DNA from: an uncultured Arachnia sp.
GTDB taxonomy: Bacteria > Actinomycetota > Actinomycetes > Propionibacteriales > Propionibacteriaceae
Assembly: GCA_934636715.1 (NCBI GenBank)
Contig: CAKUBE010000002.1
Span: 1 to 64,000, forward strand
Reading direction: 5' to 3'
DNA length: 64,000 nt
Both the position numbers and the translations under genes were made by a program. The notes beneath the pieces are model-generated. The model saw only the letters and a program-made list of their open reading frames with translations. It did no database searches and was not told where the DNA came from. Shown in pieces: positions 26,358-34,878 of the stretch (the stretch's first letter is position 1; each line of letters starts with the position of its first letter).

Positions 26358-27536
26358 TCAGCCGGCGCTGAGCAGCTGACCCCGCGGCGTGCGCCGAGGA
26401 GACGGGGCCGCCGTCGCATCGAAGACGGTCGCCCCGTGCAGCCACGTGTGGAGGAAGCGGCCGACCAGGGCGCGCCCGGCCGGGGAGCCGACCACTTCGC
26501 GGCGCGCGCGATCCTCGGCCATCGTCGGGCGATCGGGGCCGAACACCGTCAGGTTTGCGGGCCTTCCGACGGCGATCTCCCCGGCGCCGGCGAGGCCCGC
26601 GACGGCCGCGGGCCCGGTCGTGAAGAGCGGAAGGAGCGTCGAGAGCGGGATGCGGCGCCGCTTCGCCTCCGTCCACATGGCGGAGAGCCCGGCCCGCGGC
26701 CCGGCGACGTCGTCGTCCACGATCGCGTCGATGGTGCCGTCGAGCACGCCTCGCCAGAGCAGATCCCGGTTGCCTGCCCCGTCCGGGGCCTCCTCGGCGC
26801 CGGAGGAGAGTTCGTGCAGGCAGGCCTCGACCGTGAGCGGCAGCCCCTCGCGCTTGGCCGCCCGGACGGCGGAGAGGGCGCCGCCGTCGCCGAGGTGCGC
26901 GAGGTGCGTGCGGCAGCCGGTGTCGCGGACGGCGTCGATCACCGCGTCGACGGCCGACGGGGCCCCGCGCACGACCAGCCGCGAACCCAGCCCGGCCACC
27001 TCCGTCATCGCGCTCCGCACCTGGTCGGCGTCCAGGTGCGGCGACGCGCCGGAGGGGGAGAGGGAGCACACGAAGCCGAAGGCGCCCGCCCTGCGCAGCG
27101 CGGCGAGCGAGCCGAGGTTGCCCGGCACGGCGGCGCCCCAGAAGCCGACGTCCACGAACGCCTCGCGCGCCGCGGTCCTCCGCGCGGCCCGCAGCGCCTC
27201 CTCCGAGGTGGGGGAGGGGGCGGAGGCCGGAGGCATGTCGACGATGGTCGTGACGCCCCGCGCCGCGGCGGCGAGCGTCGCGGACCTGACCCCGTCCGCG
27301 CGCCCCGCGTCGTCGGCGCACACGCGCGGGTCGACGAGCCCGGGGAGGAGGATGGTGTCCTCCGGGAGGCGGTACACCTCGCCCCCGACGTCGCCGGGCG
27401 GGCCGACGGGGAGGTAGCGGCTGGCGAGCGGCACCACCTCGTCGATCACGCCGTCGCGGACGCCGACCCGCGCGGGTCTGAACGTGCCGCCGATCCATAC
27501 GTGAGACGCGACGACGGAGAAGGGAGAGATGGCCAT
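26358..27536 (-). CDS. Allantoinase/dihydroorotase-like protein lacking metal ligands
   Basis: A 392-residue cyclic amidohydrolase homologue. Overall layout is that of allantoinase: LLPGLVDPRVCADD, GVTTIVDMPPASAPSPT, VDVGFWGAAVPGNLGSL, GAFGFVCSL, THLAHLGDGGALSAVRAAKREGLPLTVEACLHEL. However, the HxH pair is Arg71/Cys73, the carboxylated lysine of GFKCFL is Val156, the HaE histidine region reads VVRG (188-191), and SDHSP is DDDVAG (274-279). The enzyme is therefore very likely inactive as a metal-dependent hydrolase and may be structural or regulatory. GGAGG precedes the ATG. Confidence 0.75.
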   Translation of the reverse strand: MAISPFSVVASHVWIGGTFRPARVGVRDGVIDEVVPLASRYLPVGPPGDVGGEVYRLPEDTILLPGLVDPRVCADDAGRADGVRSATLAAAARGVTTIVDMPPASAPSPTSEEALRAARRTAAREAFVDVGFWGAAVPGNLGSLAALRRAGAFGFVCSLSPSGASPHLDADQVRSAMTEVAGLGSRLVVRGAPSAVDAVIDAVRDTGCRTHLAHLGDGGALSAVRAAKREGLPLTVEACLHELSSGAEEAPDGAGNRDLLWRGVLDGTIDAIVDDDVAGPRAGLSAMWTEAKRRRIPLSTLLPLFTTGPAAVAGLAGAGEIAVGRPANLTVFGPDRPTMAEDRARREVVGSPAGRALVGRFLHTWLHGATVFDATAAPSPRRTPRGQLLSAG

Positions 27537-27688
27537 GTCGCCTCCGAGATGTGCGTGCCGTTCGACGACGATAACCCGCCTCTGTTTCGCCCGCGTTTCG
27601 GTGTGATTGCCGATCCGTCACCCCTCGGCGACACGCCGTTCGTCTCCGTTCGCTCGGCGGCTTGAGCGGCGTAGGTAAAGATAGGTGC

Positions 27689-28429
27689 ATGACTGAGCCG
27701 AAGCGTCGACAGGGTGCCGTCCTCTACCGTGGCCGGGAGCAGGAGGAGAAGCCGCTGGCGGACCAGGCGCTCCTCGAGGAGCGCAACAGCGCCGACTGGG
27801 CGCACCGCGACCCGTGGCGGGTGCTGCGGATCCAGTCCGAGTTCGTCGAGGGCTTCGACGCGCTGAGCGATCTGTCGCCGGCGGTGTCGATCTTCGGATC
27901 CGCGCGCACCAAGCCTGACCACCCGATGTACGTCGCCGCCGAGGAGATCGGCCGACGCCTCGTCGACCGCGGCTTCGCCGTCATCACCGGCGGCGGTCCG
28001 GGCATCATGGAGGCAGGCAACCGGGGCGCGCACGCCGCCGACGGCACGTCCGTCGGGCTCGGCATCGAGCTGCCCCACGAGCAGGGGATGAACGAGTACA
28101 TCACGCTCGGCGTGAACTTCCGCTACTTCTTCGCCCGCAAGATGATGTTCATCAAGTACAGCCAGGGCTTCATCACCATGCCCGGCGGGTTCGGCACCCT
28201 CGACGAGCTCTTCGAGGCGCTCACGCTGATCCAGACGGGCAAGGTCACGCACTTCCCCGTTGTCCTCTTCGGCCGCGACTACTGGAGCCCGCTCGTCGAC
28301 TGGGTGCGCCACACGATGGCGGAGGGCGGATACATCGCGCTCGGCGACCTCGACCTGCTCACGATCACCGACGACATCGACGAGGCGGTCGCCGCCATGG
28401 GCGCCCCGGGGCAGTTCGGGACGGTCTGA
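27689..28429 (+). CDS. LOG-family protein (TIGR00730 type)
   Basis: A 246-residue Rossmann-fold protein of the lysine-decarboxylase-like/LOG family, with the signature GGGPGIMEAGNRGA and PGGFGTLDELFE. Members hydrolyse cytokinin-type nucleoside monophosphates to free base and ribose 5-phosphate; the bacterial role is often nucleotide housekeeping. The start at 27689 (MTEPKRRQG) is favoured over TTG 27662. It corresponds in position to Rv1205 beside dapE in mycobacteria. Confidence 0.88.
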   Translation: MTEPKRRQGAVLYRGREQEEKPLADQALLEERNSADWAHRDPWRVLRIQSEFVEGFDALSDLSPAVSIFGSARTKPDHPMYVAAEEIGRRLVDRGFAVITGGGPGIMEAGNRGAHAADGTSVGLGIELPHEQGMNEYITLGVNFRYFFARKMMFIKYSQGFITMPGGFGTLDELFEALTLIQTGKVTHFPVVLFGRDYWSPLVDWVRHTMAEGGYIALGDLDLLTITDDIDEAVAAMGAPGQFGTV

Positions 28430-28431
28430 CC

Positions 28432-28824
28432 GTGTGGATCGCCATCGTCGCCGTCGGGCTCGCCGTCCTTGCCTGCGCCGCCTATGCGGGGCTCGGGCAC
28501 TTCGGCGAGATGGCGCCGCGCGGCGTGATCGACCGGCCTCGCGGGATCGTGCCGGACGGCCCCGTCACGGAGGAGTTCCTCCGGGAGTCGCGGCTGCCGG
28601 TCGCGTCGACCGGGTACGCGCGGGCCGAGGTCGACGCGTACCTGAGCGCCCTGGCGGCGGGGACGGCCGCGCCCGCGGCCCAGACGCTGTTTCCCGTGGT
28701 GCGCGGCGGCTACGACATGCAGGTGATCGACGCCCTCCTCGACCGTCCCCGGCCGGCACCGGACCCGGCGGATTCGGCCCAGGACGAGCGGGGGTTTGGC
28801 GCGATAAGCCATAATGGTGCCTAA
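28432..28824 (+). CDS. DivIVA-domain-like membrane protein
   Basis: A 130-residue protein with an N-terminal membrane segment (WIAIVAVGLAVLACAAYAGL) and two short DivIVA-like motifs, LPVASTGYARAEVDAYLSAL and FPVVRGGYDMQVIDALLDR. Such motifs occur in actinobacterial septal or pole proteins. The GTG begins 2 bases after the LOG gene stop, so both are co-transcribed. Comparable to Rv1209 in position. Function inferred only from the motif. Confidence 0.75.
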   Translation: MWIAIVAVGLAVLACAAYAGLGHFGEMAPRGVIDRPRGIVPDGPVTEEFLRESRLPVASTGYARAEVDAYLSALAAGTAAPAAQTLFPVVRGGYDMQVIDALLDRPRPAPDPADSAQDERGFGAISHNGA

Positions 28825-28859
28825 CCGCAGTACGCGAATTCAGGAAATGAGGGTGGCAG

Positions 28860-29027
28860 ATGGCAGCGATGAAGCCTCGCACGGGTGACGGGCCGATGGA
28901 GGTCACGAAGGAGGGGCGCGGCATCGTGATGCGCGTCCCGGTCGACGGTGGCGGCAGGCTTGTCGTCGAGATGAACGCCGTCGAGGCCACCGATCTGCTG
29001 AACGCCCTCAAGGAGGTCGTCGGCTGA
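28860..29027 (+). CDS. DUF3117 small protein
   Basis: A 55-residue protein beginning MAAMKPRTGDGPMEVTKEG and ending NALKEVVG. The sequence matches the highly conserved actinobacterial DUF3117 family (Rv1211-like), whose function is unknown. ATG 28860 follows GAGGGTGG by a few bases. A strong bidirectional terminator follows. It lies between the DivIVA-like gene and glgA, as in mycobacteria. Confidence 0.92.
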   Translation: MAAMKPRTGDGPMEVTKEGRGIVMRVPVDGGGRLVVEMNAVEATDLLNALKEVVG

Positions 29028-29052
29028 CCGCAGCCAGACGCACCCAGACGCA

Positions 29053-29089
29053 CGAGGAGGGCCGCCCCACGCCGGGGCGGCCCTCCTCG
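29053..29089. terminator. Bidirectional terminator between DUF3117 gene and glgA
   Basis: A perfect 16-bp stem (CGAGGAGGGCCGCCCC pairing with 29074-29089) with loop ACGCC. It lies between convergent genes. Confidence 0.85.
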
Positions 29090-29101
29090 CGTCTCCGGGT
29101 C

Positions 29102-30292
29102 TCAGCCGCGAGCGCCGATCGCGGCCTCGTAGACGGCGACGGTCTCGGCGGCGATCTTGGCCCACGAGAACTCGTCGATGCAACGCCGGCGTCCGGCCAG
29201 GCCCATGTCGGAGGCCTGCTGCTGGTCGCGCGTCAGGCGGTTGACCTTCTCCGCGAAGTCGGCCTCGAAGCCGGCCACGAACTCCGGATCCCCGGCCTGC
29301 GCCGGGTCGTACGTGACGAGCAGGCCGGTCTCGCCGTCGACGACGACCTCCGGGATGCCGCCGACGGCGCTCGCCACGACGGGGGTCTCGCAGGCCATCG
29401 CCTCCAGGTTGACGATGCCCAGCGGCTCGTACACCGAGGGGCAGGCGAACACCGTCGCCTGGGTGAGGACCTGTCGTACGGAGGCCCGCGGCAGCATCTC
29501 CTGCACCCAGATCACGGGAGCGGTGCGGTGCGCCTCGAGCTCCGCGAACGCGGCGCTGAACTCGGCGGCGATCTCCGGGGTGTCCGGGGCGCCGGCGAGC
29601 AGCACGAGCTGGGTGTCGGGGTCGAACTGCTTGGCGGCGCGGACCAGGTGCACGAGGCCCTTCTGGCGCGTGATGCGGCCGACGAACACCACCGACGGGC
29701 GCCCGATCTCCATGCCGAGCGACTCGGCGATGTCGGTGCCGTTGTCGGGCCGGAACTCGTCGGTGTCGATGCCGTTCTTGACCACGTGGACCTTGTCCGG
29801 GTCGAGCGCCGGGTAGCTGTCCAGGACGTCGCGGCGCATGCCCGCGCTCACCGAGATCACGGCGTCGGCGGCCTCGTAGGCCGTCTTCTCCGCCCAGGAC
29901 GACACGCGGTAGCCGCCGCCCAGCTGCTCGGCCTTCCACGGGCGGTGCGGCTCCAGCGAATGCGACGTCACTACGTGCGGGATGTCCTGCATCAGCGAGC
30001 CGAGGTGGCCCGCCATGTTCGCGTACCAGGTGTGCGAGTGGATGATGTCGACGTCCGAGCCGATCGCGGCGGTCATGCTGAGGTCCGCTCCCAGCACGCG
30101 CAGCGCGGGGTTCGCGCCGGGCGGGAAGTCTTCCGCGTGGGCCTGCGCGCCGTCGCGCGGGTCGCCCATGCAGTGCACCTCGACGTCGATCAGCTTGCGC
30201 AGCTGAGGCACCAGCTGGGCGACATGGACACCGGCGCCGCCGTAGATGGCGGGCGGGTACTCGCGGGTCAGGAGAGAGAGCTTCATCGTCAT
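29102..30292 (-). CDS. glgA: Actinobacterial glycogen synthase / maltose-1-phosphate synthase (GT4)
   Basis: A 396-residue GT4 retaining glycosyltransferase. Family marks are the N-terminal TREYPPAIYGGAGVHV, the nucleotide-sugar site in VFVGRITRQKGL and the acidic E-x7-E motif in CPSVYEPLGIVNLEAMACETPVV. This corynebacterial/mycobacterial type (Rv1212c, also called GlgM) uses ADP-glucose made by GlgC for glycogen or for alpha-maltose 1-phosphate. It is divergent from glgC. The start may be 30292 or the in-frame ATG at 30286. Confidence 0.9.
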   Translation of the reverse strand: MTMKLSLLTREYPPAIYGGAGVHVAQLVPQLRKLIDVEVHCMGDPRDGAQAHAEDFPPGANPALRVLGADLSMTAAIGSDVDIIHSHTWYANMAGHLGSLMQDIPHVVTSHSLEPHRPWKAEQLGGGYRVSSWAEKTAYEAADAVISVSAGMRRDVLDSYPALDPDKVHVVKNGIDTDEFRPDNGTDIAESLGMEIGRPSVVFVGRITRQKGLVHLVRAAKQFDPDTQLVLLAGAPDTPEIAAEFSAAFAELEAHRTAPVIWVQEMLPRASVRQVLTQATVFACPSVYEPLGIVNLEAMACETPVVASAVGGIPEVVVDGETGLLVTYDPAQAGDPEFVAGFEADFAEKVNRLTRDQQQASDMGLAGRRRCIDEFSWAKIAAETVAVYEAAIGARG

Positions 30293-30359
30293 GGGGGCAT
30301 GCTGTCACGATTCGCTCACGGATTTCGTGGATTTGCATGTGTCGGATGGGAAAAGGCAA

Positions 30360-30365
30360 TAGGTT
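30360..30365 (+). promoter_or_regulatory. -10 element of glgC (leaderless)
   Basis: TAGGTT ends 6 bases before the ATG at 30372. Confidence 0.5.
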
Positions 30366-30371
30366 CGGGGC

Positions 30372-31598
30372 ATGGTCAAGCGCCCTGAGATTTTGTCCCT
30401 CGTCCTCGCCGGCGGTGAGGGGAAGCGGCTGATGCCGCTGACCGCTGATCGGGCGAAGCCCGCGGTGCCGTTCGGCGGTACCTACCGGCTGATCGACTTC
30501 GTGCTGAGCAACCTGGCGAACTCGAATCTCCGCCAGATCGCGGTGCTCACGCAGTACAAGTCGCACTCGCTGGACCGTCACATCTCGAAGACGTGGCGGT
30601 TCTCGACGATGCTCGGCAACTACGTCGCCCCCGTCCCCGCCCAGCAGCGCCTCGGGCCTCGGTGGTACCAGGGCAGCGCCGACGCGATCCACCAGTCGCT
30701 GAACCTGATCGTCGACGCGAAGCCGGACTACATCGTCGTGTTCGGCGCCGACAACATCTACCGCATGGACATCTCGCAGATGCTCGACGCGCACATCGAT
30801 TCGGGACTCGCGGCGACGGTGGCGGGCATCCGGGTGCCGCGGAGCGAGGCGTCGGCGTTCGGCATCATCGACGCCGCGTCCGACAAGAAGATCAAGAGCT
30901 TCCTCGAGAAGCCCGCGGACCCGCCCGGCCTGCCCGATTCGCCCGACGAGTCGTTCGCCTCCATGGGCAACTACATCTTCAGCACGAAGCAGCTGGTCGA
31001 GGCGCTCCGCGCCGACGGAGAGGACGCGTCGTCGCGCCACGACATGGGCGGCAACATCATCCCGTGGTTCACCGACCAGGGCGAGGCGCAGGTCTACGAC
31101 TTCAAGGAGAACCGCGTCCCCGGCGCCACGGACAAGGACATCAACTACTGGCGGGACGTGGGCACCATCGACGCGTTCCACGAGGCCCACATGGACCTCG
31201 TCAGCGTCGACCCGGAGTTCAACCTGTACAACTCGCAGTGGCCCATCTTCACCGACCAGGTGCAGGCGCCCGGCGCGAAGTTCGTGATCCGCGGCCGCGC
31301 CGAGGACTCCATCGTCACCGCGGGCTGCATCATCTCGGGCGGCGAGGTCGAGCGCACCGTGATGAGCCCGAACGTCCGTGTCGACAAGTGGGCGCAGGTC
31401 TCCGACGCCGTGCTCATGGACTCGGTGCAGATCGGGCGCAACACGGTGGTGCGCCGGGCGATCCTCGACAAGGAGGTCGTCGTCCCCGACGGCGTGCAGA
31501 TCGGCGTCGACCACGAGCACGACCGCGCCCGCGGCTTCGAGGTGTCCGACAACGGCATCACCGTTGTCGGCAAGGGCGTCACCGTCCCGCGCGACTGA
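30372..31598 (+). CDS. glgC: Glucose-1-phosphate adenylyltransferase
   Basis: A 408-residue ADP-glucose pyrophosphorylase, the committed step of glycogen synthesis. The nucleotidyltransferase motif [25 protein letters not shown] is intact, with [10 protein letters not shown] and the C-terminal left-handed beta-helix ([44 protein letters not shown]). It shares a 79-bp intergenic region with the divergent glgA, which uses its product. Confidence 0.96.
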   Translation: MVKRPEILSLVLAGGEGKRLMPLTADRAKPAVPFGGTYRLIDFVLSNLANSNLRQIAVLTQYKSHSLDRHISKTWRFSTMLGNYVAPVPAQQRLGPRWYQGSADAIHQSLNLIVDAKPDYIVVFGADNIYRMDISQMLDAHIDSGLAATVAGIRVPRSEASAFGIIDAASDKKIKSFLEKPADPPGLPDSPDESFASMGNYIFSTKQLVEALRADGEDASSRHDMGGNIIPWFTDQGEAQVYDFKENRVPGATDKDINYWRDVGTIDAFHEAHMDLVSVDPEFNLYNSQWPIFTDQVQAPGAKFVIRGRAEDSIVTAGCIISGGEVERTVMSPNVRVDKWAQVSDAVLMDSVQIGRNTVVRRAILDKEVVVPDGVQIGVDHEHDRARGFEVSDNGITVVGKGVTVPRD

Positions 31599-31609
31599 CA
31601 GGACAACGA

Positions 31610-31639
31610 AAACGCCCCCGGCCGAGGCCGGGGGCGTTT
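31610..31639. terminator. Bidirectional terminator between glgC and O-methyltransferase gene
   Basis: A 14-bp stem AAACGCCCCCGGCC/GGCCGGGGGCGTTT with a GA loop, flanked by A-rich and T-rich runs, so it can stop transcription from both sides. Confidence 0.85.
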
Positions 31640-31646
31640 CGATTTG

Positions 31647-32291
31647 TCAGTCCTTGACCGCCACGAGCAGGCCGTTGCCGACGGGCAGCAGCGCCTGCGT
31701 GTAGGACTCGCTGGCGGTGACGGCCTCGAGGGCCTCGCGGATGATGATGGTCTCGTCCGACTCGTCGGCCTCGTCCGCGACGCGGTTGTGCCACAGCGCG
31801 TCGTTGACGATCAGCACGCCGCCGTGGCGCAGCAGGCGCAGGGCGCCGGCCACGTATTCGACGTACTCGAGCTTGTCGCCGTTGACGAACACGATGTCGT
31901 AGGCGCCGTCGCGGAGCTTCGGCATGACCTCCAGCGGCGAGCCGGCGATGAGCCGGAACTGCGCGGTCCGGTGCCCCGCCTTGAGGAACAGCGAGCGGGC
32001 GGGGAGCTGGTTGTCGGCCTCGGGGTCGATCGACGTGAGCACGCCGTCGGCGCCCATCGCCTCGAGGAAGCTGAGGCCGGAGGCGCCCATCAGGGTGCCC
32101 ACCTCGACCACGGCCTTCGCGCCCGCGGCGCGGGTGAGGACCTTGAGCGTGGCGGCCACGCCGGGGGAGATCGGGGCCAGGCCGGCGACGGTCGCGTCGT
32201 CGCGCGCCTCCGCGACCTCGGCGGACGGGTCGATGTGGTCCTCTGCGAAGGACCAGCTGGCGGCGGTTGGAGAAACGAGCTCGTGGTTCAC
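31647..32291 (-). CDS. O-methyltransferase family 3 (Rv1220c-like)
   Basis: A 214-residue SAM-dependent O-methyltransferase of the catechol/caffeoyl-CoA type. The SAM motif is VVEVGTLMGASGLSFLEA, followed by the acidic residue in LTSIDPE and the metal-binding area near YDIVFVNGDKLEY and LIVNDALWHNRV. The GTG at 32291 is 7 bases after TAGTCT, supporting it over upstream in-frame codons. Its position between glgC and sigE is that of Rv1220c. Substrate unknown. Confidence 0.88.
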   Translation of the reverse strand: MNHELVSPTAASWSFAEDHIDPSAEVAEARDDATVAGLAPISPGVAATLKVLTRAAGAKAVVEVGTLMGASGLSFLEAMGADGVLTSIDPEADNQLPARSLFLKAGHRTAQFRLIAGSPLEVMPKLRDGAYDIVFVNGDKLEYVEYVAGALRLLRHGGVLIVNDALWHNRVADEADESDETIIIREALEAVTASESYTQALLPVGNGLLVAVKD

Positions 32292-32298
32292 GGTGCCC

Positions 32299-32304
32299 AG
32301 ACTA
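32299..32304 (-). promoter_or_regulatory. -10 element of O-methyltransferase gene (leaderless)
   Basis: On the minus strand TAGTCT ends 7 bases before the GTG at 32291. Confidence 0.45.
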
Positions 32305-32371
32305 CGGGGTCGGGGAGCGTGGCGCCGCATCCAGCCTCGCGAAATGGCGGCTCAGCTCTGGGACTCACCGT

Positions 32372-32377
32372 TAGGAT
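32372..32377 (+). promoter_or_regulatory. -10 element of dapA (leaderless)
   Basis: TAGGAT ends 7 bases before the ATG at 32385; the in-frame ATG at 32376 overlaps this element and is therefore unlikely to be used. Confidence 0.45.
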
Positions 32378-32384
32378 GTCCGGC

Positions 32385-33290
32385 ATGACTCCAGACAGCG
32401 ACATGTCGCCCATCTTCGGCCGAGTCTTGACGGCGATGGTGACGCCGTTCACGCCCGACGGATCGGAGACGGACTACGCACAGGTGGCGCGGCTGGCCAC
32501 GCACCTCGTCGACGATCTCGGCCATGACGGCCTGGTGATCAACGGGACGACGGGGGAGGCGCCCACCACCACCGACGCGGAGAAGCGGGCCATCCTCGAC
32601 GCCGTGGTGACCGCCGTCGGGGACCGCGCCAGCGTGATCGCCGGTGTCGGCACGTTCTCCACCAAGCACACCGTCGAACTCGGGAAGCAGGCCGCCGACG
32701 TCGGCGTCGACGGCCTCCTCGTCGTGACGCCGTACTACTCGCGGCCGCCGGTGGACGCGCTCAAGGACCACTTCATCACGGTCGCGGACTCCACCGAGCT
32801 GCCCGTCATGCTCTACGACATCCCCCACCGCGCGGGCATCCCGATCCCCGAGGAGCTCCTCATCGAGCTCGACGCGCACCCGCGCATCCGTGCGGTCAAG
32901 GACGCGAAGGGCAACGTCGTCAGCAGCGCCGCGGTCCTGGCCAACACGAACCTCGCGTATTACGCGGGCGACGACGCGTTCCTCCTGCCGTTGCTGTCGG
33001 TGGGCGGCGTCGGCGTCGTCGGCACCTCCACCCATTTCACCGCGCGCGCGGCCCGGGACATCATCGACCACTACCTGGCCGGCCGCGTCGAGGAGGCCAT
33101 CGAGGCCAACCGGCACGTGATGCCCGCGTTCCAGGGCGTCTTCGCGACGCAGGGCTGCATGATGGTCAAGGAGACCCTCGCGCATCGCGGGTTCGACGTC
33201 GGGCCGTGCCGCGCGCCCATGGGGTCCGTGGCAGATGGCGTCGTCGAGCGCTACGCGGCGCTGCTGGAGGATCTCGGCTTCGCGGCCTGA
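32385..33290 (+). CDS. dapA: 4-hydroxy-tetrahydrodipicolinate synthase
   Basis: A 301-residue TIM-barrel aldolase condensing pyruvate with aspartate semialdehyde. Conserved points are VTPFTPDGSETDY, the pyruvate-binding NGTTGEAPT, the Tyr of VTPYYSRP, the Tyr of LYDIPHRAG and the Schiff-base lysine in RAVKDAKGN. It feeds the same pathway as dapC, dapD and dapE in this window but is transcribed separately. Starts at 32376 and 32403 are alternatives. Confidence 0.93.
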   Translation: MTPDSDMSPIFGRVLTAMVTPFTPDGSETDYAQVARLATHLVDDLGHDGLVINGTTGEAPTTTDAEKRAILDAVVTAVGDRASVIAGVGTFSTKHTVELGKQAADVGVDGLLVVTPYYSRPPVDALKDHFITVADSTELPVMLYDIPHRAGIPIPEELLIELDAHPRIRAVKDAKGNVVSSAAVLANTNLAYYAGDDAFLLPLLSVGGVGVVGTSTHFTARAARDIIDHYLAGRVEEAIEANRHVMPAFQGVFATQGCMMVKETLAHRGFDVGPCRAPMGSVADGVVERYAALLEDLGFAA

Positions 33291-33305
33291 GAGAGGCACT
33301 CGCCC

Positions 33306-33331
33306 GGAACATTCCGGCCGCGCCGTTCGTT
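33306..33331 (+). promoter_or_regulatory. Possible ECF-type promoter of sigE
   Basis: GGAAC (33306-33310) and CGTT (33328-33331) are separated by 17 bases, matching the -35/-10 pattern of mycobacterial SigE/SigH-type promoters. This suggests autoregulation, giving a leader of about 45 bases. A second, leaderless start with CATGAT at 33375-33380 is also possible. The near-repeats CACAGGGTT and CACAGGTT (33349-33367) between them could bind a regulator. Confidence 0.45.
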
Positions 33332-33387
33332 GTTTCTGAAGAAGGATTCACAGGGTTCCCACAGGTTGCCCTGTCATGATGGTGAGC

Positions 33388-33972
33388 ATGGAGAAGCGTC
33401 CGGTGTTTAGAGCGAAGGCCCAGGTGACGGAGCCGTCATGGACCGCGCCCACGTGGCAAGAGCTCGTCCGTGACCATTCCGCCCAGGTGTACCGCCTCGC
33501 CTACCGTCTGACCGGGAACCGGCCCGACGCGGAGGATCTCACGCAGGACGTCTTCGTCCGCGTGTTCAAGTCGATCAACACCTTCCAGCCCGGCACGCTC
33601 GAGGGCTGGCTGCACCGCATCACCACGAACCTCTTCCTCGACCAGGCCCGCCGCCGTCAGCGCATCCGCATGGACGCGCTCAGCGCCGCTCCCGACCACG
33701 TGTGGGGCGCCGCGACCGGACCCGAGGAGCTGCACCTCGACGGCGAACTCGATGCCGACGTCGACGCCGCGCTCCGCGCGCTCAGCCCGGAGCAGCGCGT
33801 CGCCGTCGTGTTGTGCGACATCGAGGGCTTGAGCTACGAGGAGATCGCCGCGGTGCTCGACGTGAAGCTGGGCACGGTGCGCAGCCGGATCGCACGCGGC
33901 CGCGCCGCGCTGCGCGAGGCCCTCGCCCATCGCGCCCCCACCGGCGACCGAACCCGGTACGCGGGGGTGTAG
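33388..33972 (+). CDS. sigE: ECF sigma factor SigE-like
   Basis: A 194-residue extracytoplasmic-function sigma factor. Region 2 is seen in [59 protein letters not shown] and region 4 in [51 protein letters not shown]. Followed by an anti-sigma factor and tatB as in mycobacteria, it should direct the envelope-stress response. The start at 33388 (MEKRPVF) is preferred; 33376 is in frame. The protease gene htrA, which lies between rseA and tatB in mycobacteria, is absent here. Confidence 0.9.
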   Translation: MEKRPVFRAKAQVTEPSWTAPTWQELVRDHSAQVYRLAYRLTGNRPDAEDLTQDVFVRVFKSINTFQPGTLEGWLHRITTNLFLDQARRRQRIRMDALSAAPDHVWGAATGPEELHLDGELDADVDAALRALSPEQRVAVVLCDIEGLSYEEIAAVLDVKLGTVRSRIARGRAALREALAHRAPTGDRTRYAGV

Positions 33973-33975
33973 CCG

Positions 33976-34857
33976 GTGTCCCGACCCTGCTGCGGTCGCT
34001 TTCGCGGCGACCTCTCCGGCTACGTCGACGGGACGTTGCCGCCGAAGCGGGTCGAGACGGTGCAGGCTCACCTCGAAGGATGCGCCGAGTGCGCGGAGGA
34101 GGCGCAGGCCCTCGCGGCGGTCTGCAGCCAGTTGAGCGCCTGGCGCACCTCGCTGACTCCCGACGACCTGACCGAGCGCCTGGCGTCCATCGCCGGCGAG
34201 GAGGCCAACCAGCCCCTCTATCTCAGCAGCGGGCCCGGTGAGCTGCCGTCGGCGCGCAGGATCGTCGCTCGACGGATGGTGCAGACCTGCGTCGCGCTGC
34301 TGGGCAGCGCCGCCGTCGTCGTCATCATCGCCGTCCTGATCGCCCCGGATCCGCCGCGTCTCGACGACCCGGTACGCGCGGCGCGCGACCACTACACGGC
34401 GGCGCTGTCGAGGGAGGACGCGGACGCGGGGCCGAAGGCGCAGTCTGTCGCGTTCCCGACGCCAACGGTCGTCGTCGACGATGCCGACGACGACTGGTGC
34501 TTCGGCCTGCTGCGCTGCCCGGAAGAGGTGGCGGGCATGCCGCTGGTCGCATATCTGCCGACGGTGCGCGAGGACATCCGCGCGCTGAGCCTCATCTACT
34601 CCGACGGCGAGCACACGGCCGTCGTCGGCTGGACGCAGGGCCGCCTCGACGACGGCCTCGGCCGCACCGATGAGGCCGAGGGGCTCCCCACCGTCGCGGT
34701 GTGGCAGTGCGGCGACGGCGTCGTGTTCGTGGCGTCTGACGGGGACGAGGAGATGCTGAGCCGGATCATGGCCCAGCTGCCGGATGAGCAGCCGTACGAG
34801 GACACGCTTCTTGACCGGATTTCGGCCGGGTTGGGGCGGCTGATCCCGACAGGCTGA
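33976..34857 (+). CDS. Zinc-binding anti-sigma factor with membrane segment
   Basis: A 293-residue protein starting 3 bases after sigE. The N terminus is a ZAS anti-sigma domain with the motif HLEGCAECAEE (H-x3-C-x2-C) preceded by a Cys-Cys pair. A membrane segment follows near residue 105 (VALLGSAAVVVIIAVLIAP), then a secreted domain of about 170 residues. It should hold SigE inactive at the membrane. The extracytoplasmic domain makes it longer than mycobacterial RseA, which could allow direct stress sensing. Confidence 0.85.
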   Translation: MSRPCCGRFRGDLSGYVDGTLPPKRVETVQAHLEGCAECAEEAQALAAVCSQLSAWRTSLTPDDLTERLASIAGEEANQPLYLSSGPGELPSARRIVARRMVQTCVALLGSAAVVVIIAVLIAPDPPRLDDPVRAARDHYTAALSREDADAGPKAQSVAFPTPTVVVDDADDDWCFGLLRCPEEVAGMPLVAYLPTVREDIRALSLIYSDGEHTAVVGWTQGRLDDGLGRTDEAEGLPTVAVWQCGDGVVFVASDGDEEMLSRIMAQLPDEQPYEDTLLDRISAGLGRLIPTG

Positions 34858-34865
34858 CGACCGGG

Positions 34866-34871
34866 TACCCT
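34866..34871 (+). promoter_or_regulatory. -10 element of tatB (leaderless)
   Basis: TACCCT ends 7 bases before the GTG at 34879, suggesting tatB can be transcribed independently of sigE. Confidence 0.4.
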
Positions 34872-34878
34872 AGGCGTC

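Noticed and set aside
26358..27536. Annotation as active dihydroorotase or allantoinase
   Set aside because: All metal-binding positions that define these enzymes are replaced, so an enzymatic name would mislead.
28821..31520. 899-codon open frame on the minus strand spanning glgA and glgC
   Set aside because: Out of frame with glgA and antisense to glgC, both of which are unambiguous genes.
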